Source of the DNA: Macrostomum hystrix
Lineage: Eukaryota; Platyhelminthes; Macrostomidae
Direction of reading: 5' to 3'
NCBI GenBank assembly: GCA_950097015.1
Contig: CATNEN010000032.1
Coordinates: forward strand, 248,001 to 312,000
Length of the DNA: 64,000 bases
The position numbers and the translations under genes were made by a program. Under the pieces are notes generated by a model. It was not told the origin of the DNA. It did no database searches and was given only the letters and a program-made list of their open reading frames with translations. Of the stretch, positions 53,801 through 64,000 are shown one piece after another (positions within the stretch are counted from its first letter, which is position 1; each line of letters starts with the position of its first letter).

Positions 53801-56178
53801 TATTTAGCAATATGAACATCATGCGTGCCATGGGCTATGCAACATTTTATCACATAAAAGTGCATTTAGCTATCTTGTCAAATCTCGCAAAGCGCCGGAC
53901 ACTAAAGACAATAAAAATGGTGGATCGTATTAAGAAAAAGAATAAGGTCAAGAGACTGGTGATGGATGAGGTGGATGGCGGGTGAAAGCTGTGTGACCAA
54001 GTAGGGAATGCTTGCGTCAGCTGTGTCTAGTCCAAATAGTATCTGGGCTATAATGAAGGCCCAACTCATTATCTCGGACTAGGAGCTGTGCATGCTAATA
54101 CGAGTAATAGTAATTGCAGGTGGGTTTTATGAATATATAATAATTTGGTGACCCGAAGCCAGCGAGGAAGCAATTCTGCTCATTCCGCTGACTCCTGAGC
54201 ACACCACACGCACACAGATACCGTACTCAGGCACACACTCACACTGGTGTGTACATCTGCCCTGACTTTCTCATTGTCAGGCAGTCAACAATCTCACCTG
54301 CCTTGGAGGTTGGCCCTCAATGACTTAAATTGCACGACAAGCCCCCGCAATAGCCCTGCCCCTGATCGATCAATAAATCACCTGTATCTCTTGTCGCCAC
54401 CACCGTAAAGCAGCAGCAGCAGGGCCAGAAGGCAGCTGAGGAGCAGCATCTCGGAGGCGGGCACCAGCAGGTGGCTGCAGAGGCCGTAGGCCAGCGCCGA
54501 GCACAGACAGGCGGCGAGGCAGCCGACGCTGCTAGCCATCAGGCCGTGCTGATTCCTACGGCTGCCCAGTCGACGCACTGCCGCGGTTCTCTCAGCGTCG
54601 GTGGCGTCGCGCAGCAGGCGCTTGACGGCTCGCCGCAGCGGCTTGCCACGCCGCCTGTCGGTGACCAGGGCGTGCAAGACCCGGAAGCTGCAGGTCAGCA
54701 TGCAGGCCAGGCCGCAGTAGAACAGGGCTAGCCAGCCCAGCTGTTGGAGGAAGTCGGCGTTAAGCCAACGGGACAGCAGTAGCAGCATCAGGGTGACAAC
54801 TTCGTGAATGGGCAGCAGGCTCATGATCCAGTAGCCGCCCTGCCTGGCCGCAACCTCCAGTGTCTGATCAACGAAGGTGCTGGGAAAGTCAATCAGCTTG
54901 CGCAGCAGACTGCTCGACTGCCCGACGCCTCTGCCGCCAGCCGCACCGGAGGCCTGACGAAGACGTAGGCCGGCCGGGTCGGCTAGCAGGAATTCGCTGC
55001 TGGTGTAGCTGGACGCCTCACGTAGGGATTCGATGACGCACTCGCGACTAATCTCCTGCACGAGGGAATTTCAGTGGGAATAACTAAGAGCTCAGTTTGA
55101 TAGCCATATCATTCTGTGACTTTAGAAGTGATCTTCAGAATATGGGACTATCCATCCCAAACTGCTAAGAGCCGCTATATCCAACGATGTTTCAGAGGAT
55201 AAGCCCGCTATCGCAAACGATGATCCTCAGAGGATAAGCCCGCTATTCCTAACGATGATCCTCAGAGGATAAGCCCGATATTCCAAACGATGATCCTGAG
55301 GCGATAAGCCCGCTATTCCAAACGATGATCCTCAGGGGATAAGCCCGCTATTCCTAACGATGATCCTCAGATGATAAGCCCGCTATTCCAAACCATGATC
55401 CTCAGAGGATAAGCCCGCTATCCCAAACGATGATCCTCAGATGATAAGCCCGCTATTCCAAACCATGATCCTCAGAGGATAAGCCCGCTATCCCCGACGA
55501 TGATCCTCAGGGGATAAGCCCGCTATCCCCGACGATGATTCTCAGGGGATAAGCCCGCTATCCCAGACGATGATCCTCAGAGGATAAGCCCGCTATCCCA
55601 GACGATGATCCTCAGGGGATAAGCCTGCTATCCCAGACGATGATCCTCAGGGGATAAGCCCGCTATCCCAGACGATGATCCTCAGGGGATAAGCCCGCTA
55701 TCCCAGACGATGATCCTCAGGGGATAAGCCCGCTATCGCAAGGAAGACCAGGAAGACCATATTCCACCTGCTCAGTAGGATGTGCAGCTAGTAGGCCGTG
55801 CAAAGAATTGACCAACTCGTCAAAAGAATTCGATGTAAACAATCGATCAATTGCATCATCTGAAGCGCTAGTATCTCTGCCGTTGCCATTATTCCAGCGT
55901 CCACCAGTTGCCGATGAAGCAGCAGCAATATCATCAAAGGACTGGGCCGGATAAGACAGTCGACGAGTTGCTGCCATATCAGAGCTGGCACTGGCACTGG
56001 CACTGCCAACTGTTGAATGCAGCCTGACTGTTCTAAGCCTGGCTGGCTGCTGAGCAGCTTTCAATGACGATTCGGGGTTATCCTCGACTGTAGCATTGAC
56101 TATCGAGGCCGGATCGACATTGCTAGGCATCTCAGTTGCCGAGGCTGTACGCTTGAAGGCTTGCGCTGGCTGCGACAT
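50884..56178 (-). CDS. wfs1: Wolframin (ER membrane protein)
   Basis: Exons 55768-56178, 54382-55055, 52315-53008 and 50884-51609 join at GT-AG sites to give 834 residues; human wolframin has 890. Wolframin sits in the ER membrane and affects ER calcium, stress signalling and secretory function. Residues 1-137 are a cytosolic, Ser/Ala-rich N-terminus. Exon 2 has FVDQTLEVAARQGGYWIMS, then hydrophobic helices (VVTLMLLLLSRWL, ALFYCGLACMLTCSF). Exon 3 is almost all membrane (PLLCLYILAVVLAHTPAALF, LLLLLLLSVIMIYGV). Exon 4 is the Cys-rich lumenal domain: VYWQGTVRGVAI (621-632), FACTYGRPYVC, KDCHLEDYNDHTYHIAI and SLDCSNC, matching the wolframin pattern. A poly-Asp run (801-813) precedes a hydrophobic end. 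Introns of 712, 1373 and 705 bp carry arrays, and intron 2 also holds a SINE fragment. Confidence 0.9.
51611..52262 (+). repeat. 26-bp minisatellite in wolframin intron 3
   Basis: About 25 copies of a unit near GGTAGATTGGGGAGAATCGG (plus strand), with TTAGGGATAATTG and TTTGTTGGACTGT variants. It touches the exon 4 acceptor. Read on the gene strand, many units carry the same CCCCAATCTACCAG as the acceptor. Confidence 0.95.
53075..53375 (+). repeat. Degenerate minisatellite in wolframin intron 2
   Basis: Units of about 24 bp around GGGAGATCTGAGAGATTGCA and AATAATGG, with less regular copies on the left. Confidence 0.9.
53376..54165. other. Unique part of wolframin intron 2
   Basis: Mostly AT-rich sequence. 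Overlapping ORFs near 53400-53660 on both strands show no domain. The flanking exons join in frame without an exon here. Confidence 0.4.
54170..54353 (-). mobile_element. 5'-truncated copy of the SINE
   Basis: The reverse complement shares GGGGGCTTGTCGTGCAATTT, CCAACCTC.AAGGCA and GAAAGTCAGGGCAGATGTAC with the SINE at 28573-28821. The tRNA-like head is missing. The copy ends about 30 bp from exon 2 of wolframin. Confidence 0.75.
55165..55740 (+). repeat. 36-bp minisatellite in wolframin intron 1
   Basis: About 16 copies of a unit containing GATGATCCTCAGGGGATAAG and CCCGCTATCCCAGAC, with ATTCCAAAC and ATCCCCGAC variants grouped by position. It ends under 30 bp from the exon 1 donor. Confidence 0.96.
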
Positions 56179-56822
56179 GCCAGCTAAGTGGCGAATTAAA
56201 AATAATTTATTTTGTGCTTTAACTTCTTTGGTTTCCTGTCTTTGGTTTCTTGCAATATTTAGTGCACCGCGTGTCCTACGAATCTGAAGTTATACATATT
56301 GCAGCCCATTTTTTAATTCTGACATTTAAAGAAAAATATAATACGCTTCAAACATCTCTAATTAAGTAAAGCCTACTTTAATTAACAGTAAGTAGCATAT
56401 AAGTAAGAATTAATAAATTAGATTTCAACAAGTATAAGACTTCGTAACACAAAAATAGCCAGTAAAGTCCATAGGACTTTACTAGCTTTTATCTCTCCAG
56501 GTATTCGATTTATCGCTTAATTTAGGCCTTCAAAGCTTTTAAAAAGACCAGAAGACGTCAATTTAGAGCAAACAGACAACACAACAAATCTACACAATGT
56601 GCATCTATCACGCCTCCAAAGATACTGGGTGGCCCATTGTCCAGCAGCTTCCTCGCTCGCTTTATATTTTGTCAGTTGGATATGAAAGGATAATATTAGA
56701 TGGGGGAAATACCCACAAACCAAACAATGCTTCGCTCATGAGTTCAACTCGAGACTTTAGTCCCTTAGTCCCTTAGATACGAGACCTTAGTCATCTTAGT
56801 TATTCGTGCTGTTCAGTTAGAT
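56179..56822. other. Between wolframin and the small secreted gene
   Basis: Presumed wolframin promoter and 5' UTR, then AT-rich unique sequence and the 3' flank of the next minus-strand gene. No further gene is seen. Confidence 0.4.
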
Positions 56823-57167
56823 TTAGCCAAACTTGTAGCGCCAATCAAACAGATTGATCTTCCTATTGCTCTCCGGCACGTAGGGCAGCGGTCGCAGGTA
56901 GGACAGCTGGGAGGACACAAGGAAGGAGCGCGGCAGAGAGGACCTAAGATTACTACGGCGACGTTGCAGTTGCTGGGGCAACGGTGTCGGACACTCCGGC
57001 TGAATCATCTCGGATTCTTCCACCTTTGCCAGCTCCAGCACATCGTCCGGCACGAAGGCAGCCTCCGTGGTGACTCCGACAGTGTCGATCACAGCGGCAG
57101 CCTGGCTGCAGTTGAACTCGAAGCAAACAGTTACTACGGCGGAGACTAGAAGCAATCCGAAGCGCAT
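56823..57167 (-). CDS. Small secreted protein, possible amidated peptide precursor
   Basis: A single exon of 114 residues from the ATG at 57167. The first 25 residues form a signal peptide (FGLLLVSAVVTVCFEFNC, cleavage probably near QAAA). A Thr/Ala and acidic propeptide-like stretch follows, then a tribasic site RRR (69-71). The rest ends ...NRKINLFDWRYKFG. The final Gly directly before the stop could serve as an amide donor, as in neuropeptide precursors, which would yield a peptide ending in KF-amide. Cleavage after RRR would release about 43 residues, and cleavage after NRK would release about 10 to 11. There are two Cys, at 15 and 20 in the signal region, and one at 59. I do not recognise the family. 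A plain secreted or membrane-associated protein is equally possible. Confidence 0.55.
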   Translation of the reverse strand: MRFGLLLVSAVVTVCFEFNCSQAAAVIDTVGVTTEAAFVPDDVLELAKVEESEMIQPECPTPLPQQLQRRRSNLRSSLPRSFLVSSQLSYLRPLPYVPESNRKINLFDWRYKFG

Positions 57168-57829
57168 TTTAGGCTCGATTTTCTTCTCTCTAGTTCTAGG
57201 CCTATTAGAATAGAGACCTTTACTTGACTAAAGTCAGTAAGAGCTTCAAACATGCCGCTGGAGTCTTCTATTTATGTTTTTGTCTGCATCCGGACTGACC
57301 AACTGCAGACTGCGAGCCAATAAGGATTGAAGGCAGATGAGTAGAGACTCCGGCCATGGTTGGTTGACGAATCCGAAAAAGACGTAGGGATAAGCAGCAC
57401 TGTCAACATTTGAGCGTTGCGATGAAATCCAAATTACGGCAAATGAGAATTGAGTAGAATTATTAAAATGAAGTAAATTAAGATGCAATGTAATCCTTTT
57501 AGCCATCTATCGCAGCTCAACATCAGAATAATAAGAAAATAATCGCTTCTGCGTTGGCAACGTCTTCTCTTTACATGTATTCATAAATGAAACTTTTTGT
57601 GGATCGGAAAAACTAGTTTTGCGGATATTCGATCGAAGAAGACTCCTGATACAGTTCTCTTTGACGAAATTTGTATATGCTTTGAATATTCCCGCGCTTC
57701 GAACACTTTATTGGGAGTGTTTGGGAACAAGTGAAGGTAAAATATTCTGTGACAGGCTATATGACTGGTTTGAGTAGTTTGTCATGCATCCAAAAACAAG
57801 TTGTCGAATGATTCTCTTGAGCATAAGCG
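57168..57829. other. Upstream of the small secreted gene
   Basis: Unique AT-rich sequence. A minus-strand ORF at 57246-57506 has no features. Confidence 0.4.
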
Positions 57830-59832
57830 ATGAGCTATTGTCTGTGAGTATTGTCTGCTGATTCTCTGAATTAAACAGTTGATTCTCCCGTGCAGTTGAT
57901 GAGTTGTTTTGAGCAGCCGAACCATTGTATGTGAGCCAGTTGCTGATTCTCTAAACCAAAGAGTTGATTATCTTGTGCAGTTTGTCAGTTGTTTTGAGCA
58001 GCCGAACCATTGTATGTGAGCCAGTTGCTGATTCTCTAAACCAAAGAGTTGATTATCTTGTGCAGTTTATCAGTTGTTTTGAGAAGCCGAACCATTGTAT
58101 GTGAGCCAGTTGCTGATTCTCTAAACCAAAGAGTTGATTATCTTGTGCAGTTTGTCAGTTGTTTTGAGCAGCCGAACCATTGTATGTGAGCCAGTTGCTG
58201 ATTCTCTAAACCAAAGAGTTGATTATCTTGTGCAGTTTGTCAGTTGTTTTGAGCAGCCGAACCATTGTATGTGAGCCAGTTGCTGATTCTCTAAACCAAA
58301 GAGTTGATTATCTTGTGCAGTTTGTCAGTTGTTTTGAGCAGCCGAACCATTGTATGTGAGCCAGTTGCTGATTCTCTAAACCAAAGAGTTGATTATCTTG
58401 TGCAGTTTGTCAGTTGTTTTGAGCAGCCGAACCATTGTATGTGAGCCAGTTGCTGATTCTCTAAACCAAAGAGTTGATTATCTTGTGCAGTTTGTCAGTT
58501 GTTTTGAGCAGCCGAACCATTGTATGTGAGCCAGTTGCTGATTCTCTAAACCAAAGAGTTGATTATCTTGTGCAGTTTGTCAGTTGTTTTGAGCAGCCGA
58601 ACCATTGTATGTGAGCCAGTTGCTGATTCTCTAAACCAAAGAGTTGATTATCTTGTGCAGTTTGTCAGTTGTTTTGAGCAGCCGAACCATTGTATGTGAG
58701 CCAGTTGCTGATTCTCTAAACCAAAGAGTTGATTATCTTGTGCAGTTTGTCAGTTGTTTTGAGCAGCCGAACCATTGTATGTGAGCCAGTTGCTGATTCT
58801 CTAAACCAAAGAGTTGATTATCTTGTGCAGTTTGTCAGTTGTTTTGAGCAGCCGAACCATTGTATGTGAGCCAGTTGCTGATTCTCTAAACCAAAGAGTT
58901 GATTATCTTGTGCAGTTTGTCAGTTGTTTTGAGCAGCCGAACCATTGTATGTGAGCCAGTTGCTGATTCTCTAAACCAAAGAGTTGATTATCTTGTGCAG
59001 TTTGTCAGTTGTTTTGAGCAGCCGAACCATTGTATGTGAGCCAGTTGCTGATTCTCTAAACCAAAGAGTTGATTATCTTGTGCAGTTTGTCAGTTGTTTT
59101 GAGCAGCCGAACCATTGTATGTGAGCCAGTTGCTGATTCTCTAAACCAAAGAGTTGATTATCTTGTGCAGTTTGTCAGTTGTTTTGAGCAGCCGAACCAT
59201 TGTCTGTGAACTAGTTGCTGATTCTCTAAACCAAAGAGTTGATTATCTTGTGCAGTTTGTCAGTTGTTTTGAGCAGCCGAACCATTGTATGTGAGCCAGT
59301 TGCTGATTCTCTAAACCAAAGAGTTGATTATCTTGTGCAGTTTGTCAGTTGTTTTGAGCAGCCGAACCATTGTCTGTGAACTAGTTGCTGATTCTCTAAA
59401 CCAAAGAGTTGATTATCTTGTGCAGTTTGTCAGTTGTTTTGAGCAGCCGAACCATTGTCTGTGAACTAGTTGCTGATTCTCTAAACCAAAGAGTTGATTA
59501 TCTTGTGCAGTTTGTCAGTTGTTTTGAGCAGCCGAACCATTGTCTGTGAACTAGTTGCTGATTCTCTAAACCAAAGAGTTGATTATCTTGTGCAGTTTGT
59601 CAGTTGTTTTGAGCAGCCGAACCATTGTCTGTGAACTAGTTGCTGATTCTCTAAACCAAAGAGTTGATTATCTTGTGCAGTTTGTCAGTTGTTTTGAGCA
59701 GCCGAACCATTGTCTGTGAACTAGTTGCTGATTCTCTAAACCAAAGAGTTGATTCTCCTGTGCAGTTTATCAGTTGTTTTGAGCAGCCGAACCATTGTCT
59801 GTGAGCCAGTTGCTGATTATTTTGTCAGTTGT
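57830..59832 (+). repeat. 85-bp satellite, about 23 copies
   Basis: The unit contains GAGCAGCCGAACCATTGT, CAGTTGCTGATTCTCTAAAC and GAGTTGATTATCTTGTGCAG. The central copies are virtually identical. The rightmost seven or so carry CTGTGAACTAG in place of ATGTGAGCCAG, with one standard copy among them, and the outermost copies on both sides are diverged. Confidence 0.97.
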
Positions 59833-61740
59833 TTTGATCGGATATTGATTTATGTTCATATTATAGAAACCTGTGTCACTTAAGGCCTTTTTAGAAGAGT
59901 TATATGCGTAAGTAGATTTTTTAGTTTTGCAGCGCCATTTCAAGTGGACCACTCGCTTTAGTTAATGACAAAGAATTCCATATTTGGAAGTTTTCTTTCC
60001 TAGAAAGTGTTCTAGGAAAGCTTTGTGTTCAGTAATTAGTTTGCGTTTGTTACAAAGAATAGAAGATGTGTTCGGTATTTTTCCGATCGTTTAACTGACT
60101 AGCAGCTAGCAAAATAGTAGATTCTCAGAAGTTCAAATAGCTAATTAATGAACTAATATGAACTTGCCTGGAATGCCCTGCTGGCAAGGTACACAAACAT
60201 GCCAACTCTTTCATAGTTTCCTCTGAAGCCTATTATAACAAAAGCTGACAATAAGCAGATTACATAAAAGTTCATAGGAAATAAAAATAAGTGTTTGTTT
60301 AAAAACTATAGTAAATAGTCAAGAAATATTTAAATACTTGGAAAGAAAAACTATAAAAAAACACGTGAGACAGCCATTAACACCAACAAAAGGAATGGCA
60401 GGAAATCCTCCAGGGAAAAGGTCTTGAAGTCACCGCTTTGGGATCAACCAGAGGGCCTCCATTCCACTACTTAATTTGGAAATTGTGCAACTTCAAAGGA
60501 ACAAAAAACAGCAGCCTATTCAGGTTGATGAAACACCGCTTGAGCAACCAAATTCCGCCAAGCTTTTAGCACCCAAAAAATAGTCTTTTTAATCTCCTTC
60601 ACAAGCCCAAGATGCCGCTAATCTGAAGCACCCACCCCACTCCGCGATCAACGCAGAAATCTTGGCGCGAGGCGCCCAAAACACCACACTCGAAGCGCCG
60701 GACAGCAAATGAGACTTCAAACGAGTCCTAATTGAGGCTTAATCCCTCAGGTGTCCAAGCAAGGGATCAAGAATGTCTCGAGTTGCCTCAGATTTCTTGT
60801 TATTCAATCGGAAATCATTTCTTGGCTTGTTTTTACTTACTTGCAACAAAAACTAAAAAATAAAGTTGCCTTCTTCAAGCATTAAATGTTATAAACAGTT
60901 AAGTTCTGAAACATACACCTAAAGTTCTAAACTAAAGATGAAAATTTTCTTACACGTAGTTAAAAAATGGACAGATGTTCATTGCACTGAAGTTCTAAAA
61001 TATACACCTGAAAATTTCACAAGTAAAGCAAATAAGAAATGACAAACTAAAACAAGTAAGCATCGTAATCATTTTATTTCGATTATAAAATATATAAAGA
61101 ACAAAAGCCAAAAATTCACAATCCTTATTGAATCGCGACTTTTAATGCAAACTAAAGCACAATTTACAGCCATGAAAATACAAGATTATCATAAATGCAC
61201 TACAATTACAATTGCTTTAGATAATAGGAAAACACGACCAGTAACAAAACAGTGACTTTTCTTTACATTTATTTGTCATAATGTTAAGCAAAGTCAGAGT
61301 ACAGAGAGCAGTATTATAGCTAGGAGTTTAAGTTCATGCAAAATACATCCAATAGGAGGATTGTCCCCCCCGGAGACAGCTCACTGTCAGAGACAAAATG
61401 CTTCGTTCAAATGATTCTCGTGACATCTCGACCGCTTATCTTCGAAAGAATTTCCGCTCCAAAAAAGCGAAACAAAAATGTCTGTCGGATTTAACAATTA
61501 GTCGAATCCCGAACCCCCTTCCCTACCTTTCGATGCTTAATCCCGATTTAATTAATAGAAAAAACCTCTTTCGTCTTCACCTGTCAATTATGAAACTTTT
61601 AACTGACAAAAGCATCTTTGTTACGCGTCACGCAACTAAGGCTTCATTGATTGACCGGGAAATACGCTTATAAAGTAAAATATTTGACACTTCTTTGTAC
61701 AGAATGCTTAGATATCGATGATAATAGCAACCTAAAGAAT
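59833..61740. other. AT-rich region without a supported gene
   Basis: Mixed unique sequence. A more G/C-rich patch at 60360-60760 and an ORF of 91 codons at 61398-61673 rich in basic residues were examined, and neither shows a domain or a good gene context. A few AAAGTTCTAAA/TACACCTGAA motifs near 60920-61010 look like outliers of the 61.7 kb array. Confidence 0.4.
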
Positions 61741-61754
61741 TGTAGCAAATGATA

Positions 61755-62585
61755 GCACACACCTGAACTTCTAAGGCTCCTACCTGAAGATCTAAAGTTT
61801 CCAACTGAAGATCTAAAGTTCCCACCTGAAGTTCTAAAGTTCCCACCTGAAGTTCTAAAGTTCCCACCTGAAGATCTAAAGTTCAGACCTAAAGTTCTAA
61901 AGTTCCCACCTGAAGTTCTAAAGTTCAGACCTAAAGTTCTAAAGTTCCCACCTGAAGATCTAAAGTTCAGACCTAAAGTTCTAAAGTTCCCACCTAAAGT
62001 TCTAAAGTTCCCACCTGAAGATCTAAAGTTCCCACCTGAAGTTCTAAGGTTCCAACCTGAAGTTCTAAGGTTCCTATCTGAAGATCTAAAGTTCCCACCT
62101 GAAGTCCTAAGGTTCCAACCTGAAGTTCTAAGGTTCCTATCTGAAGATCTAAAGTTCCCACCTGAAGTTCTAAGGTTCCTACCTAAAGATCTAAAGTTCC
62201 CACCTGAAGTTCTAAGGTTCCTACCTGAAGATCTAAAGTTCCCACCTGAAGTTCTAAGGTTCCTACCTAAAGATCTAAAGTTCCCACCTGAAGTTCTAAG
62301 GTTCCTACCTGAAGATCTAAAGTTCCCACCTGAAGTTCTAAGGTTCCTACCTAAAGATCTAAAGTTCCCACCTGAAGTTCTAAGGTTCCAACCTGAAGTT
62401 CTAAGGTTCCTACCTGAAGATCTAAAGTTCCCACCTAAAGTTCTTAGGTTCCTACCTGAAGATCTAAAGTTCCCACCTGAAGTTCTAAGGTTCCTACCTG
62501 AAGATCTAAAGTTCCCACCTGAAGTTCTAAAGTTCCCACCTGAAGTTATCAAGTTCAGACCTCAAGTTCTAAGGCACACACCTCA
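61755..62585 (+). repeat. 21-bp minisatellite with 42-bp dimer
   Basis: About 40 monomers near CACCTGAAGTTCTAAGGTTC, alternating with a GATCTAAAGTTCC form. Much of the right half therefore repeats as a 42-bp dimer. The left part is more mixed (TTCAGACCTAAAG forms). Confidence 0.95.
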
Positions 62586-62766
62586 GCATAAAGCTGAAGT
62601 TTTAAAGCACTTGGTTTGTGAATTGGGGGAATTATTATGAAGTTTCGTCCCTAAATTATTTAGAAAAGAGATATCGGCGCCTATTCAATACTCCAATCCT
62701 TAATATTACAATAGGAAATCAACAAGCTCAAATAGTACAATCAAAGCTCAGCAGCGAGTCGGTGGC
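62586..62766. other. 3' flank of the CCDC97-like gene
   Basis: Unique AT-rich sequence, the presumed 3' UTR of the minus-strand gene. It contains TAAATTATTTAG near 62653. Confidence 0.35.
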
Positions 62767-63899
62767 TCAGCTGGGATCCTCGGAGTCAAAATAGCTGTCC
62801 TCTTTGTCTCGCGCGAACTCCGCCGACAGGTCCAAACTGTCGTCGTCGTCAACACCGGCATAGTTGAAATGTTCGCCGTCTTCGCCGGACAGAAAGCGGC
62901 GTTGCATCAGGGCGAGAAATTCGGATCGGAGCAGTTGGCGCTCAGGATCGGGAAGAAATCTGCCGGCTAGGGGATCTAGATCCTCTTCTTCTTCATCGTC
63001 CTCAGAATTTGAAGAATTTTCTGCATCCGCTGCGGCGGAAGCATCATACCTGAGTTGGTGGATCAGCGAGGAGCAAAAAATAAGAACATTGCTAATTTAA
63101 GTGGATTGCTAATCTATCCCATGACTGAAGGAATAGAATGGATTGCTAATCTATCACATGACTGAAGGAATAGAATGGATTGCTAATCTATCCCATGACT
63201 GAAGGAATACAATGGATTGCTAATCTATCCCATGGGTGAGGTAATGGAATGGATTGCTAATCTATCCCATGGGTGAGGTAATGGAATGGATTGCTAATCT
63301 ATCCCATGGGTGAGGTAATGGAATGGATTGCTAATCTATCCCATGGGTGAGGTAATGGAATGGATTGCTAATCTATCCCATGGGTGAGGTAATGGAATGG
63401 ATTGCTAATCTATCCCATGGGTGAGGTAATGGAATGGATTGCTAATCTATCCCATGGGTGAGGTAATGGAATGGATTGCTCACCTGGCATTCTCTTCCAC
63501 ACGCCGGCAGTGGCTCAAGAGAAAATGCGACATAATGCGCTCGCCGCGGCCGTCGGCTGCCGTCGCCGCAGCCGCAGCAGCCGAGCTCTGCCGCTGCGCA
63601 TCCTCCCTAGTCAGGTAGCGCCCAATGTACTTGTGAAATAGGTACGGCTCGCGGCTGCGCATGCTCTCCTCAGAGAAGTAATCGCCCTCGGCCATGAGGC
63701 GCCGCATCGCCTGATACCTCCGATTTCTAGTTGAACTGCCGCGCGACCCGCGGCCAGCCGTCTGCCGGGAGCTCCGGCCGAGCTGGCGCCAATCGTCTGC
63801 CGCCACGGCCGCCGCAGCGTCAAGAGTGAAGTCCGCATCCTCAGCGGAACCAGGACACGCACCTGGGTCCGGCCCCAGCTCCCGGTCGTCAGTCTTCAT
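62767..63899 (-). CDS. ccdc97: CCDC97-like protein
   Basis: Exons 63484-63899 and 62767-63049 join at a GT-AG intron of 434 bp to give 232 residues. CCDC97 is a conserved eukaryotic protein reported with the U2/SF3b splicing machinery; its precise role is less settled. The diagnostic segment is AEGDYFSEESMRSREPYLF (70-88) followed by HKYIGRYL. The second exon has an acidic run (SEDDEEEEDLDPL), then FLALMQRRFLSGEDGEHFNY and the acidic end EDSYFDSEDPS, as in the family. An Ala-rich insert (SSAAAAAATAA) and an N-terminal Ala/Asp region are local additions. It is shorter than the human protein of about 340 residues. The ATG at 63899 is the first in frame. The intron is a 37-bp array starting 3 nt inside the donor. 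Confidence 0.85.
63105..63480 (+). repeat. 37-bp minisatellite in the CCDC97-like intron
   Basis: About 10 copies of a unit containing GAATGGATTGCTAATCTATC and CCATGGGTGAGGTAATG. The left copies carry CATGACTGAAGGAATA instead. The array runs up to the exon 1 donor. Two worn relatives lie near 19290-19360. Confidence 0.96.
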
Positions 63900-64000
63900 A
63901 GGTAAAAGGTGCAACCCTTTTTTGCTTTACTGAAACAATAAAACTATTTCTGCTAAAACTAGAAGCCTTTAGGCTTTAGGGGAGGTTCAAGAACGGGGCT
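63900..64000. other. Upstream of the CCDC97-like gene, window edge
   Basis: Short 5' flank of the minus-strand gene with poly(A/T) and no further coding sequence visible. Confidence 0.3.

Noticed and set aside
61398-61673. 91-codon basic ORF
   Set aside because: It begins with an ATG and has mixed composition, but lies in AT-rich DNA without splice signals, domain or neighbour. It is not strong enough to call.
61668-62552. Minus-strand ORF of 294 codons with NLRTSGGNFRSS repeats
   Set aside because: Translation of the 21-bp array, whose unit is seven codons long.

Overview
This is nuclear DNA from an animal, most likely an invertebrate. Intron-split genes encode metazoan proteins (CDK9, wolframin, a GT32 glycosyltransferase, a CCDC97-like protein, two TNF-like ligands, two Ig-domain membrane proteins). 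Exons are GC-rich and lie in AT-rich flanks. Transposons of eukaryotic type are present (Merlin, hAT-like, Helitron, a reverse transcriptase/RNase H retroelement, a tRNA-like SINE). The repeat load recalls a free-living flatworm such as Macrostomum, but that is a guess and nothing here proves the species. There are no rRNA genes, tRNA genes or CRISPR arrays.

Layout. 0-5 kb: a Merlin DNA transposon (772-2648), an orphan 3' exon (to 3640) and weak coding-like sequence. 5-10 kb: a transposon nest. A 326-bp Helitron lies beside a hAT-like element; that element holds a larger Helitron with a helicase tail, which itself holds a 273-bp hAT-type MITE. 10.4-13.1 kb: cdk9 (+, 3 exons). 14.5-16.1 kb: a 26-bp satellite. 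16.9-18.1 kb: an unrecognised polyglutamine gene (-). 18.6-19 kb: a broken coding fragment. 20.2-28.2 kb: a GT32 glycosyltransferase (+, 5 exons). 28.6 kb: a SINE. 29.3-32 kb: a decayed non-LTR retrotransposon (-). 33.5-38.9 kb: two TNF-like ligand genes (+). 39.3-44.2 kb: satellites. 44.2-48.7 kb: two Ig-domain membrane proteins (-). 50.9-56.2 kb: wolframin (-, 4 exons). 56.8-57.2 kb: a small secreted protein, perhaps a peptide precursor (-). 57.8-59.8 kb: an 85-bp satellite. 61.7-62.6 kb: a 21-bp satellite. 62.8-63.9 kb: a CCDC97-like gene (-, 2 exons).

The dominant theme is tandem repetition. By my count about 20 kb, roughly a third of the window, is minisatellite. Every intron over 400 bp that I could delimit (10 of 10) carries tandem or duplicated sequence, and nine of them hold a minisatellite with its own unit. 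The introns of about 70 to 300 bp carry none. In wolframin intron 3 the array reaches the 3' splice site, and many units repeat the acceptor. In the CCDC97-like intron the array begins within 3 nt of the donor. All seven multi-exon models were assembled by hand from GT-AG junctions. Each gives a total length divisible by three, which supports them, but none has been tested against transcripts.

Functionally the genes do not form one pathway. The 33-49 kb stretch does group four small single-pass membrane proteins (two TNF-like ligands, two Ig receptors or ligands) and may be a local signalling or recognition cluster.
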